A stretch of DNA of 64,000 nt from Calditrichota bacterium. Lineage in GTDB: Bacteria > Calditrichota > Calditrichia > RBG-13-44-9 > J042. Below are positions 1-8,626 of the stretch, one piece after another. How positions within the stretch are numbered: the first letter of the stretch is position 1; each line of letters starts with the position of its first letter. Below the pieces are notes generated by a model that worked only from the letters and a program-made list of their open reading frames with translations, searched no databases and was not told the origin of the DNA. The translations under genes were made by a program, and so were the position numbers. The stretch lies in contig JAADJD010000019.1 of assembly GCA_013150955.1 (NCBI GenBank), positions 1 through 64,000 on the forward strand. The letters are read 5' to 3'.

Positions 1-64
1 CCCTGAAAAGAAGAGAATGGTTTACGGGACTTTGGCAAAAATCCAAACAGTTTAAGTTGCCAGT

Positions 65-286
65 TCAATTCTCTAATGCGTAATCTGGGTTAAAAAAGTG
101 CAACAGAATTTCCTGCTGGCTGCAAAAATCCAATAATTTTTTGTTGATGGTGACTTCCCCGAAAATCAGCAACTCGCGAACGTTTTCCACCGGTACGTAT
201 TTGCGTCCCGCTGGCCCTTCGAAATACAGGGTGTTGCCCTTGCGCCGCAATTCCCCATCGCTGAAAATGTAGATGGATTTTTCCAT
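65..286 (-). pseudogene. cas1: cas1 N-terminal fragment, truncated by a dispersed repeat end
   Basis: This is the first ~67 residues of the CRISPR integrase Cas1. The start MEKSIYIFSDGELRRKGNTL is the typical beta-strand opening of type I-B Cas1, and the fragment runs through the EILLHFF segment that normally leads into the alpha-helical catalytic domain. There the reading frame enters CCCAGATTACGC, the terminus of the 165-bp repeat family, adds NPDYALEN and stops. All metal-binding residues of Cas1 lie in the missing part, so this copy cannot catalyse spacer integration. The base string at the junction on the coding strand is TTTAA followed by the repeat end, which fits the repeat's target preference. 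I chose the ATG at 286 because the upstream TTG extension is AT-rich non-coding sequence. The remainder of cas1, cas2 and an array may lie left of the window. Confidence 0.85.
70..89 (-). repeat. Remnant end of the 165-bp dispersed repeat (inside cas1)
   Basis: About 19 bases match the left terminus of the repeat family (CCCAGATTACGCATTAG on the minus strand), after which the similarity stops. Positions 1-69 do not resemble the rest of the element and I do not recognise them. The adjoining cas1 bases 90-94 read TTTAA on the coding strand, the kind of 5-bp target seen at intact copies. Confidence 0.7.
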
Positions 287-336
287 TTTGATTTGAAAAT
301 TCAAAAATTAGAAAATTGAAAAATTCATTTAATTGG

Positions 337-609
337 TCATATAGATTGCAGGTATTTTATAAATCCGGACAATTCTTGAGAAAGTTGAATCGATTGATTT
401 CTGAGAGAAATGAATTTTAACTTAATAGTGTACTGGTTATCGAATGCCACATAAAGGTGCAAACGGAGCTTTCCATAAGATGCTTTGGAATATTCTAAGA
501 AGCGAATGAACTCTCGCGTGTTGTTTGATTTAAAGCCTTCAGCAGTATTAGCCACGATGGATACGGCCGCTCGTTGAATTTGACCACGCAATCCGAAATC
601 TCTTTTAAA
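337..609 (-). pseudogene. Four-helix-bundle (23S rRNA intervening-sequence type) protein, 5' end missing
   Basis: The readable frame gives FKRDFGLRGQIQRAAVSI followed by VANTAEGF and a four-helix pattern, the signature of the S23/IVP four-helix-bundle family whose members are usually ~115-125 aa. The family's N-terminal helix (about 30 residues, normally including the initiator) is absent. Going upstream, the frame runs straight into the end of the repeat at 610 and meets a stop at 616-618. Only a TTG at 591 could start it. The gene therefore looks broken by the repeat or by a deletion ending at it. Function of the family is unknown; members are thought to be pentameric helical bundles. Confidence 0.75.
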
Positions 610-774
610 ACCAGATTATGCATTAGCCTTCGAATTACACGAATTAACATCAATAAAAATAATAAAATGCACTGGATTCTATCTGGATGAAAATGTTTTC
701 CGGAATATATTCGCTATTTTGTTGATATTTTTCGAATTCATTCGTGTGATTCACGATTTAATGCATTATTTGGG
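610..774 (+). repeat. 165-bp dispersed inverted-repeat element, full copy
   Basis: This copy runs from (A)CCAGATTATGCATTAG to GCATTATTTGGG and is 165 bp long, matching the modal length of the family. The flanks (TTAAA left, TTCAT right) are not a matching duplication, consistent with a rearrangement that also removed the 5' end of the four-helix-bundle gene. The remaining stretch 775-915 is AT-rich and I see no gene in it. Confidence 0.85.
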
Positions 775-915
775 TTCATTCAAAACTATTAAACGTTCTC
801 ATTCATCATTACAATTTTCAAATCTTCTAATTTATTTCAATTCTTACAAAACTTTTGACATGCCTAATCGTGGCGTCTAAGGATTCTTTATGAGACAATT
901 GTAATATTTGCAAAC

Positions 916-1317
916 TTACTTCACAAATGTTTCCGGTGAAAGAGCAATCTGTGGAAATGCTTTTAGAATTTGTTTGTCAGTAGTGATCAGAGACGTGTCC
1001 AGTTCTTTTGCCAGAGCCACAAATTCGCAATCGTACGCAGAACAATTGGATTGGGCAACAAGATTCATCACTTCAAACGTTTCCACCATATATTCTTTCC
1101 CGCGCATCTGCCTTTCTGCCCGAAAAAGAATTTCCAGTGCGGTTTCCAGGGTAATTTCACACCGACGGAGATAACCGGCCAATATATTACGGAATTCTGA
1201 CCGCCATAGTACTGGGGCATGCCAATCCGGGTCGCGCAAGAAAACCTGTTCTACTACCGAGGTGTGTTCTCCTTGAATCCAGAAGTAAGCCAGGATATTA
1301 GTGTCAACAACAATCAC
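916..1317 (-). CDS. VapC/FitB-like PIN-domain toxin
   Basis: A 133-residue PIN-domain protein, a probable Mg-dependent endoribonuclease toxin. Visible acidic residues of the PIN active site are D5 in MIVVDTNILAYF, a glutamate in WRSEFRNIL, the aspartate in AYDCEFVALA and the one in LITTDKQIL. The length is standard for the family. Its start overlaps the stop of the upstream ribbon-helix-helix antitoxin gene by 4 bases (ATGA type), the usual toxin-antitoxin arrangement. The pair sits between cas4 and the cas1 remnant, so it may have entered the cas operon after the operon was formed. Specific RNA targets cannot be read from sequence. Confidence 0.88.
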   Translation of the reverse strand: MIVVDTNILAYFWIQGEHTSVVEQVFLRDPDWHAPVLWRSEFRNILAGYLRRCEITLETALEILFRAERQMRGKEYMVETFEVMNLVAQSNCSAYDCEFVALAKELDTSLITTDKQILKAFPQIALSPETFVK

Positions 1318-1553
1318 GGTCGACCATCATTTTTTAGGGATTGCAAGGTTCTGTCGGTTAAAGAAATGCCCGTTTTTTTTCGCATTTTTCGCGCGTCTGT
1401 GAGAATTTCCGATTCATCAATGGGATGAGGCGTTAAGAGTTGTTCCAGGCAATAAAGGATTTCACTATTTATGCTACGGCGATGGAGGCGTGCCCGCATT
1501 TTCAATTTTTGATAAAGATCATTTGGAATATTTTTTAACGTAATTGTCGGCAT
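1314..1553 (-). CDS. FitA/VapB-like ribbon-helix-helix antitoxin
   Basis: A 79-residue antitoxin. The opening MPTITLKNIPNDLYQKLK followed by RARLHRRSINSEIL is the Arc/FitA-type ribbon-helix-helix fold, which binds operator DNA as a dimer; the C-terminal part should wrap the PIN toxin. I use the ATG at 1553 (GGTGG upstream) rather than an earlier start, because the longer frame runs into a repeat beginning at 1614. The pair is expected to autoregulate from the region upstream of 1553, where that repeat has inserted about 60 bp away and may have altered the promoter. Confidence 0.85.
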   Translation of the reverse strand: MPTITLKNIPNDLYQKLKMRARLHRRSINSEILYCLEQLLTPHPIDESEILTDARKMRKKTGISLTDRTLQSLKNDGRP

Positions 1554-1613
1554 AATTAATACCACCATTTTGGTTCCGTATTGGAATATAATTAGTTTCT
1601 TTTTTTGTTTCAA

Positions 1614-1948
1614 CCCAGATTATGCATCAGAACAACGAATTACACGAATTAATACCAATAAAAATAATAAATTGCACTTGATTCTATCTGGATGAAAATG
1701 TTTTCCCGGATACATTCGTTATTTTGTTGATATTATCCCAGATTAAGCAATAGCCTACGAATGACACGAATTAACACAAATAAAACCAATAAAATACATT
1801 AGATTGTGTCTGGATGAAAATGTGTTCCAGGGTTTGTTCGCGATTTTGTGGATATTTTTTGGTTTTATTCGCGTGATTCGCGGTTTATTGCATAATTTGG
1901 GATTATTCGAATTCATTCGCGTGATTCGTGGTTAACGCATTATTTGGG
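1614..1948 (+). repeat. 165-bp element carrying a second copy inserted inside it
   Basis: The outer copy starts CCCAGATTATGC at 1614 and ends GCATTATTTGGG at 1948. It is flanked by the perfect 5-bp duplication TTCAA (1609-1613 and 1949-1953). Taking out the nested copy and one of its duplications leaves 165 bp, the family length. The element fills most of the 423-bp gap between the antitoxin gene and cas4; the rest of the gap shows nothing recognisable. Confidence 0.93.
1737..1901 (+). repeat. 165-bp element nested in another copy
   Basis: This copy begins CCCAGATTAAGC and ends GCATAATTTGGG, exactly 165 bp. Its flanks are the 5-bp duplication ATTAT (1732-1736 and 1902-1906), and joining the outer halves across one ATTAT restores an uninterrupted family sequence. 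That is direct evidence that the element transposed rather than spread by recombination. Confidence 0.93.
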
Positions 1949-1976
1949 TTCAATATCTAATTCTCGATATTTAGGT

Positions 1977-2492
1977 TTAACTCCAACAAAACTCCCGATA
2001 GGCGCAATTGCGGCACATGGGAATCCATTGCTCCAGTGGGGGTTTGGGCAAAGCAATGATACGACGGATGTCCGCTTCAGCATTCTGAAGTTCTTCAAGG
2101 CGATCCGGCGTTAGCTCAACCACCACGCGTTTTTTCTCTTTGGGGAAGCGCAGCTCCCCGCGAGCAGTGATGCCGTATTCCTGTAATAATTTTAAATAGA
2201 ACGCCAGTTGCATGATGGCGCTTTTCTCGAATCGGGAGGATTTCTTTACTTCCGCCACCACTATTTCCCCGTCCTGGCGTTTTATCAGGTCGATTTCCAC
2301 ATTCTCCAGGCGCACGCTTTTGCGTTCCCTCTGGTAGCTTTGCTCCTGCAAAAAACGCCCCAGTTCCAGGAAGGGGTTGTCCTGGCGCGCCTCCAATTGG
2401 TGAGCAATTAACCAGACTTCCCGGTGGCAAATGTAGTAATACCATATGAGCGTGCCGGTAACAGTAAATTTATGGTTGTCTATTAAAATCAT
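1977..2492 (-). CDS. cas4: CRISPR-associated exonuclease Cas4
   Basis: A 171-residue Cas4 of the RecB-like nuclease family, which processes prespacer ends and helps select PAM-proximal ends during adaptation. The nuclease motif is visible as the aspartate in VEIDLI (~68) and EVKKS (E81, K83), followed by the QLAFYLK helix. Four cysteines that would hold the 4Fe-4S cluster are C22 near the N terminus and C160, C163 and C169 at the C terminus. It follows cas3 in the operon with a ~115-bp gap. Because cas1 is truncated in this window, Cas4 may have no working partner here. Confidence 0.93.
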   Translation of the reverse strand: MILIDNHKFTVTGTLIWYYYICHREVWLIAHQLEARQDNPFLELGRFLQEQSYQRERKSVRLENVEIDLIKRQDGEIVVAEVKKSSRFEKSAIMQLAFYLKLLQEYGITARGELRFPKEKKRVVVELTPDRLEELQNAEADIRRIIALPKPPLEQWIPMCRNCAYREFCWS

Positions 2493-2607
2493 TATAGCTG
2501 TTAAAATTAGTATGGGATTTAAATCAATGTCGTTATTTCTGTAGCCAGTTCTTGGTAAGAAATTTGTTTAACGATATTTTAAAATCGAATTATCCCTGAA
2601 TTAAAAC

Positions 2608-4953
2608 TTACCAGATGCTCGTTTCACTAATTCGTTTATAACCGGTTGTCAAATCGTAATATTCATCCAGTTGGTTTTGGGAGACATAATACATCCCGTT
2701 CACTACCGGAGGGGGATTTTCTTTCAGATCCCGGACGCCCACACTGATAATGTAATTCTGAAGGATATATTTGATTTTCAGGTATTCTTCCCGACGTTTC
2801 CAATAATCTGGTATCTCTTTTAAAGCTCCGTAAGCTTCCCACACCTGTTTTGCCTCATCATCCAGTTCAATGAATACGTCCTGTTTTTCATAATTTTGTT
2901 CGATGAGGCGAAAATGTTCAATAGCATGTTCATCATCCGTGTAGCGCAAGTTAGCAATACTCTGGAGAAGTGCTGTACTTTCGGGGGGAGTAAATTTAGC
3001 GATCCAGTCAAAATAATGATTACACAATTCCAGAAAGGTTGTTTCCTCGTATTGGGGGTCACTTAGTGTTTTGGCAGTGACGTCCAATAGAGAGCGGTCA
3101 TAAATAAAAGAGGCAAACAAGCGCCCTTTTTCATTCACTAATCGATAAACATGGACTTCTCCGCTTTCATTTTTTTGAAAACGATTGCAACGACCAGCAA
3201 CCTGATTAATACTGTCCAAAGGTGCCCAATCCCGAAATACTATTTCGGCATCCAGATTAACGCCCGCTTCGACAATTTGTGTGGTGACCAAGAAATACCG
3301 TTCACTGGCGTTTAAACGGCGAATGCGAGCCAGGCGTTCTTTAGGTACAACATGCGAGGATAGGAATTCTGCATCTTCTACCTCAGGTTGAATTTTATAA
3401 AAAAATTCTTGGGCACTACGAATAGTGTTCAGGACTACAATCACCCGGCTTTTTTCGCTGCTCTTTTCAAGCACTTCCTCACAAAAAGCATCCAGAGTAT
3501 AGGTATTTTCCCTATGAAGAAATAAGCGGATACGATTGGTTGCCTGATAATAACGTTGGGGACTCACCAGTGCAATTTGTTCTTCCTGAGGAAAAATCCG
3601 GGGTTGCGTTGCAGTAACTAAAATAAAGTAGCTATTAAAACGTTCTGCAAATTGAATCAATAACTGATGGAGAACCTGCCAGTATTTGTACGGAATACTC
3701 TGGATTTCATCCAGAATAATTACAGCATTAGCCAAGCGATGATATTTACGCAACGTCCGATTCCGATAACCAAGCAGGGTGTGGAAAAGCTGCACAAATG
3801 TGGTAACAATCATTTGACTGTGCCAGCCTTCAATGAGTAATTCCGCTTCTGGCGTCGTGTAAGTTTCTTCTTCCGTTTCGTAAAACACATCGCTCAGGTG
3901 GTGATGTTTTAATAGCAGGGTGGAATCTACTTCATCCGGGAGTGTTTTCTCCAATACGGTTTTGAGTTCTTCGTAGTTCTGGTCAATGATGGTTGTAAAT
4001 GGCAGGCTGTAAATGACGCGGTGAAGTCCTCTGGCATGGAGTAGTTTTAATGCTGCGGATATTGCGGTCAATGTTTTCCCAAATCCAGTGGGGATTTGCA
4101 AATTGAAGATTCGCTGTCGGGTATCTGATGAAGTGGTTATTCTCTTTTGCGCTTCTTGGTATGCCTTAAATCTTAATCTATCAAAAGCAGTGTTCGGTTC
4201 ATTCCAACCTTTCAGGTTCCGAAAGCGATCGATAACGTCATCTGGAATCGGAGTGTTCATTTGAGGAAGTGTATGAATTCCCACAGCGCTCTTGTCGGAA
4301 TCGATAAGAATGGAGTAAAGTGTGTTTGTTAGAAAAAAGAAATCGAGGTCGTTCCTTTTACGAAAAAAATGAGCGATAGGCCGTTGGGGTTTAAAACTTT
4401 TGGGCAAAGATGAAATCCGTTGGTCGATTACTTCCAGGGGCAAGCTAAGTTTGCTGGCATCCCAAAACTTTTGTAACTGTTTGCGTTCAATATTTCTCCA
4501 TTGCTCTTGTAATAGTTCGCTTTGCAAACGAATAGCGTAACTGCGATTGGGACTATGCAGGTCTCCGTGATGATAGCGAATAACCAGGAAAGCAAGGAAT
4601 GCCATAATTTCCGGTGGTGGGTTGACAAAACCTGATGTTTTCAACCAGTTTTCGATTTCCCAGTAAGCGACCACAGCAGAAAGCAAAGCGTGCTGGGTCT
4701 TTTCAGTCTTTACCGGATTTTCTTGCCGGATATAATTTTGGAAAAATGATGTGGTTTTCCCCAGATCGTGAAACAGAGCAATGCGACGACATAAATCCAC
4801 AAATATATCAAATGGCAAAGGGTGTGAAGCACTTTCCGGGAGCGATTGGGCAAATGTTACTGCATATTTTGCTACCTGCTGAACGTGGTCTTCCCAGAAA
4901 GTATCCGGGTGAGAAAGCCACCTATCATTGGAAGAAATGGAGATTGACGCCAT
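2608..4953 (-). CDS. cas3: CRISPR-associated helicase-nuclease Cas3 (type I)
   Basis: A 781-residue Cas3, recruited by Cascade to unwind and degrade target DNA. The N-terminal HD nuclease has H23, the H62-D63 pair in FHDLGKT and a histidine pair in IRYHHGDLH (~128). The helicase follows with Walker A IPTGFGKT (~287-294), Walker B LDEIQS, motif III TATQP and motif VI QVAGRCNR. Both halves look complete. The start codon lies 29 bp inside the 3' end of cas5, which implies translational coupling. Length and domain order fit the type I-B form. Confidence 0.95.
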   Translation of the reverse strand: MASISISSNDRWLSHPDTFWEDHVQQVAKYAVTFAQSLPESASHPLPFDIFVDLCRRIALFHDLGKTTSFFQNYIRQENPVKTEKTQHALLSAVVAYWEIENWLKTSGFVNPPPEIMAFLAFLVIRYHHGDLHSPNRSYAIRLQSELLQEQWRNIERKQLQKFWDASKLSLPLEVIDQRISSLPKSFKPQRPIAHFFRKRNDLDFFFLTNTLYSILIDSDKSAVGIHTLPQMNTPIPDDVIDRFRNLKGWNEPNTAFDRLRFKAYQEAQKRITTSSDTRQRIFNLQIPTGFGKTLTAISAALKLLHARGLHRVIYSLPFTTIIDQNYEELKTVLEKTLPDEVDSTLLLKHHHLSDVFYETEEETYTTPEAELLIEGWHSQMIVTTFVQLFHTLLGYRNRTLRKYHRLANAVIILDEIQSIPYKYWQVLHQLLIQFAERFNSYFILVTATQPRIFPQEEQIALVSPQRYYQATNRIRLFLHRENTYTLDAFCEEVLEKSSEKSRVIVVLNTIRSAQEFFYKIQPEVEDAEFLSSHVVPKERLARIRRLNASERYFLVTTQIVEAGVNLDAEIVFRDWAPLDSINQVAGRCNRFQKNESGEVHVYRLVNEKGRLFASFIYDRSLLDVTAKTLSDPQYEETTFLELCNHYFDWIAKFTPPESTALLQSIANLRYTDDEHAIEHFRLIEQNYEKQDVFIELDDEAKQVWEAYGALKEIPDYWKRREEYLKIKYILQNYIISVGVRDLKENPPPVVNGMYYVSQNQLDEYYDLTTGYKRISETSIW

Positions 4954-5665
4954 TTCCCAGCTTCCAGTATTGTATAGGTTTCGCTTTTATTGGGTTGCCG
5001 TTCATTTCGTAAATCACGGATTCGTAACGCGTGACCATGCGTTCCGCATTCATGGCTACCGGGATACGGTCCCGTTGATATGCCCGTCCTTCTTCAATTT
5101 GCACAGCAAGCTGACCATTGTTTTGTAAATTCTCGACCGAAATAATCGAATGAATGTAGGTATAATCATTTCCACGGGTTGGCGTTGCCTCCGTCTCCTC
5201 CACGAACCGAAAATTGGCCAGGTGTTCGGAAATTCCCAGATAAGGGGTGTAAATGCACTGGTGGTGAATGAGCAGATTTTTTAGTCGGTCCATCAGCGGT
5301 TTGTTCTCCGGATGCGCTACATAAATTCGATAGTAAGGATCTTTTAGGACTTCGATAATCGTCTGATAACGGCCTTTTTCCGAGGGGATGCGCGACAGAA
5401 ATTTAGCCTTTTTCGTTTCGATCCAGTTGTACCCCATACGGGAGGTTTTAATTGGGTTTACAATTTGCACTGCACTGAACAGTCCCTCCAGTTTATTTAG
5501 ATAAAACTGTTCACCTGAAGGGTCTTTATCATAACCCAACAGAGCACCCAATATACCTTTCAGAACCGTAATGGGTGGAAAATGAAAACTTAGTGGGGAT
5601 GCGGTTGTATAGAATTTCTTAAAATGTGCCCAATCTCCCCACAGGTCAAAGACAATAGTTTTCAT
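4925..5665 (-). CDS. cas5: Cascade subunit Cas5 (type I-B)
   Basis: A 246-residue RAMP protein of the Cas5h/Cas5b type, which caps the crRNA 5' handle in Cascade. The opening KTIVFDLWGDWAHFKKFYTT and the following PITVLKGILGALLGY are characteristic. Its 3' end overlaps cas3, and it starts 13 bp after cas7, within a compact operon. No disruption is seen. Confidence 0.92.
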   Translation of the reverse strand: MKTIVFDLWGDWAHFKKFYTTASPLSFHFPPITVLKGILGALLGYDKDPSGEQFYLNKLEGLFSAVQIVNPIKTSRMGYNWIETKKAKFLSRIPSEKGRYQTIIEVLKDPYYRIYVAHPENKPLMDRLKNLLIHHQCIYTPYLGISEHLANFRFVEETEATPTRGNDYTYIHSIISVENLQNNGQLAVQIEEGRAYQRDRIPVAMNAERMVTRYESVIYEMNGNPIKAKPIQYWKLGNGVNLHFFQ

Positions 5666-5678
5666 TATCAGACCCCTT

Positions 5679-6590
5679 TTAAAATGAAAAGCTGCTTATT
5701 GATACTCCATCCAGCAGTTCCGGGAGTTGAGAAATTGAGGGTGCCATTTGTAAGCGCTCATCAACAGCATATCGAATGCGCGCAATTTTTCCTTTTTCCC
5801 GTTGCAGAGTTTCTACCAGCGGTAGAATATTCAAGGTCAGTTGGGAAATGTCTCGTAAAGCTTCATCTTCAATGCCATCCTCTTTTTTAATAGAAACCAT
5901 TTTGTCCAGATCACCAATATGGAAATTGGGTTCTTGGTATTCAATATCCAACAACAACCGGGGCATTTGTCCAAATTTGCTTCGGGAAATAAGGTTTTTG
6001 GTACCATTCCAGATGGCTTCCATCAGCAAATCTAAGTCCGAATCAGTCATCCGCGTATGCCTGGCGGCATTTTCGTTAGCAATGCCGTGGAATACAATGA
6101 GGGAATAGGGTAATGTGTAAACTTCTGTGAACGTTCCCTGTTTTCGAGCTTCTTTAGAAGGCATCACCGTTGTACCTTTGACGTAATCCAATTTTACCCT
6201 ATGTAACGACCGTCCAAATTTGAATTGTACCGGACCGGTAAAAGTAATAGTCTTGTTTTTAATGGCTGCTGTGGCCCCAAACAGACGAATGTCAATGCAG
6301 GTGTTGATTAAATCATCAGCACTGCTAATGTTTAAGTCATCCAGACGGTCTTCTTTGGTTTTTAAATTACCATCCTCTTTTTTTACTTCCCGAACAAAAA
6401 CTTCCATATTTTTGTGATCAAATAAATAGTCCCGAATGGTGCGTTTTAACCGGACATCGGTAACAATATTCACCCCGGTTTCTTCGTCAATACGCGGTTT
6501 GTTCTCATCAATGGGGTCACCGTTGGGATTGGCATCTTTGACGTCATAGATGAATAAAATTTCGTGCCGGTGGGTTAATGTTTCAGCCAT
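5679..6590 (-). CDS. cas7: Cascade backbone subunit Cas7/Csh2 (type I-B)
   Basis: A 303-residue Cas7 of the Csh2 type, which polymerises along the crRNA to form the Cascade backbone. The N-terminal segment FIYDVKDANPNGDP and the later TGVNIVTDVRLKRTIRDYL are typical of Csh2. It lies 21 bp after cas8b and 13 bp before cas5, with GGAGG-type ribosome-binding sequence upstream. The usual length of the family is matched. Confidence 0.94.
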   Translation of the reverse strand: MAETLTHRHEILFIYDVKDANPNGDPIDENKPRIDEETGVNIVTDVRLKRTIRDYLFDHKNMEVFVREVKKEDGNLKTKEDRLDDLNISSADDLINTCIDIRLFGATAAIKNKTITFTGPVQFKFGRSLHRVKLDYVKGTTVMPSKEARKQGTFTEVYTLPYSLIVFHGIANENAARHTRMTDSDLDLLMEAIWNGTKNLISRSKFGQMPRLLLDIEYQEPNFHIGDLDKMVSIKKEDGIEDEALRDISQLTLNILPLVETLQREKGKIARIRYAVDERLQMAPSISQLPELLDGVSISSFSF

Positions 6591-6611
6591 GACTCCTCCT
6601 TTATGCTGGGT

Positions 6612-8405
6612 TTAATTGTTGTTTTCTGATTCATCAATTGGTTCTTTACCCACTTTGAAAATGGGTTTGCCATCTTCGGTTGTGGCATTGGATAAATCCA
6701 TGCCCAAGAGGAAGTAAAAATTGATTTCATCATCCGTAATGTTCCAGTGGGAACCTGCCCGAACGAAATATTCGGAGATGACCTCTTCAAGCTGGGTATA
6801 ATAATTCTCGCCATACTCTTCCAGTTTGTTCTGAACTTCAGGAAAAATTTGCAAAATATCGCGCTGACGCATTTTGAGCCCTTTTAAATTTTTTCGGAAA
6901 GGCTGAGAGCCTCTATCCCGTTGTTGAATGTTTAATAAAAATTGGGTAAGCACGCCGGTCAGGAAAACAGCCCGTTTTTCCGCGGTATCGAACGTATCCG
7001 GAAACTGCTTAAAGAACTGTTCAACTTTTTCTTTGACTTCGTTTTGAATTAGGTTGTTACTCATAACCAGTTCCCCTTTTGGTTTATTGGCTAAAATGTT
7101 TAATTCCATTAATAATAAAATAATTTGAAAGGCCTGCAGTGTTTGGATTCGGGTGAATTCCTCATTGGCAAATCGCTGGCGCAAAACACCCAGAAATTGA
7201 CTTAAGAGATAGAAGTAATCCACGGGTTTGCGTTTAAAAACTTTTTCAACCACATTCAGAAAAGCCTGAGGATTAGAGATAAAGTTACGAATATTTCGGA
7301 AAGTAAATTCTATGTTTTTTAGCTCATCTTTTTCTTTATATGCTTCTTTAAAAATTGAATGGTTTTCCACAGTTTCTTTTGCAATAAACAGTTTTTTAAT
7401 CATGGATGGTAAAACATCTGGAAGATAAAGCAGAATGGTGAATTTTGCTTTAGCACTTTCGTAAAATAAAAAGTTGTAAACCAGGGCATCGCTTTGTTCG
7501 GAGGCAAAATCCAGAATGTCATCTTCTTCATCCGCTAAACGTTTTAAATCCCGAGTTTTAAGCTGTTTTTTTCTTTCCTGTTCCAGAAACACTAATGCTT
7601 CGCTCAATACTTCGGGGTTTCCTAAAATTGATTTTGGCATCAGATAATATCGGATTCCCGCAAAGCGAAAATTCAGCGCATCTTCTACATGCTGCTTGCC
7701 TTCTTCTATAAATAAACTGCATTTTTTACAAATGGGAAAATTTTTCCACCCGGTTTTTGCTGAAAATCCAGAAGCGATGAATCCGGGTTTGTCTAAGCTG
7801 TAGAAGGCCCAGGGCTTTACATTGCCCATGACAAACCCTTCCGTGCCACAAAGACTACAAACACCTTGTTCGTGGGCAATATCTTTTTTAGATTCGTAAT
7901 ACGTTTCAACAAAATAATTGCGGAATGCTTCAATCTCACCGATATGCTGATTGTTTATGCTAACGGTTAAAATAATTCCGTCGCTGCCTTCTTCAGCTTC
8001 TTTCTGTTCCAAGTGGCGTAAAATATCCTTTGCATATTTTTGTATAGCACGCGCCAGTTCACCAACGATGTTTTTATGTTCAGCATTTCCTTTTGCCCAA
8101 TTCAATATTCGATTGTTGAATGTTCCTGTTAATCCTTTTCCCGCTACCAGGGCACAGGGCGTATAATTGGCTCCGGAAGCTCCTTTTCGTTTGTAAAGGT
8201 ATTTGTCGTACTGTGTAGAAATCGGTTCATTAAAAATTCCGGAATATGATAATTCGCCATTGCCTGTTTTATCGAAATTAATTCGGATAACAGTTGAGTA
8301 ATTTTCGCTACCGGGATTTTCTAAAAGAATTGAAATTTCATCTGAAACGGATTTCCCCTGATCTTCCAGGGAAAAACGTCCAATTTCACGTAAACTTTCC
8401 AGCAT
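6612..8405 (-). CDS. cas8b: Cascade large subunit Cas8b/Csh1 (type I-B)
   Basis: A 597-residue large subunit that recognises the PAM and recruits Cas3. The Csh1-type zinc-binding site is visible as C183-x2-C186 (CSLCG) and C226-x2-C229 (CKKC). Similarity is typical for the poorly conserved Cas8b family; assignment rests on the cysteine pattern, length and position before cas7. It is separated from cas6 by an unusually long 249-bp leader that carries its own promoter-like sequence. Confidence 0.9.
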   Translation of the reverse strand: MLESLREIGRFSLEDQGKSVSDEISILLENPGSENYSTVIRINFDKTGNGELSYSGIFNEPISTQYDKYLYKRKGASGANYTPCALVAGKGLTGTFNNRILNWAKGNAEHKNIVGELARAIQKYAKDILRHLEQKEAEEGSDGIILTVSINNQHIGEIEAFRNYFVETYYESKKDIAHEQGVCSLCGTEGFVMGNVKPWAFYSLDKPGFIASGFSAKTGWKNFPICKKCSLFIEEGKQHVEDALNFRFAGIRYYLMPKSILGNPEVLSEALVFLEQERKKQLKTRDLKRLADEEDDILDFASEQSDALVYNFLFYESAKAKFTILLYLPDVLPSMIKKLFIAKETVENHSIFKEAYKEKDELKNIEFTFRNIRNFISNPQAFLNVVEKVFKRKPVDYFYLLSQFLGVLRQRFANEEFTRIQTLQAFQIILLLMELNILANKPKGELVMSNNLIQNEVKEKVEQFFKQFPDTFDTAEKRAVFLTGVLTQFLLNIQQRDRGSQPFRKNLKGLKMRQRDILQIFPEVQNKLEEYGENYYTQLEEVISEYFVRAGSHWNITDDEINFYFLLGMDLSNATTEDGKPIFKVGKEPIDESENNN

Positions 8406-8597
8406 GGTTCAAACCCAATCATTTAATTTTTTAATGTTCTAATTTTCTAAATTAAAATCCCTTTCCTCCACCCATGCTCCCGCCAGGTCAGTCCCGGAAA
8501 AAGCATTCCGGAACCAGAGCGATTAAGCGAATAATGCGGTTTGACCTACCACCGCGAAACCCCAGATAGAGTAAATGCAGTTGGAATGACTGGCGGT

Positions 8598-8626
8598 AAT
8601 TTATTATGGAGAAATTAAACTGTCAA
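8598..8626 (-). promoter_or_regulatory. Candidate sigma-70 promoter for cas8b-cas7-cas5-cas3-cas4
   Basis: On the minus strand, TTGACA (8621-8626) is followed after exactly 17 bases by TAAATT (8598-8603). It lies just beyond the cas6 stop and would give an approximately 190-nt leader before cas8b. The -35 box is perfect; the -10 is fair. The 249-bp region 8406-8654 also contains the inverted repeat CCGGAA/TTCCGG and an AT-rich tract just before cas8b. Confidence 0.6.
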
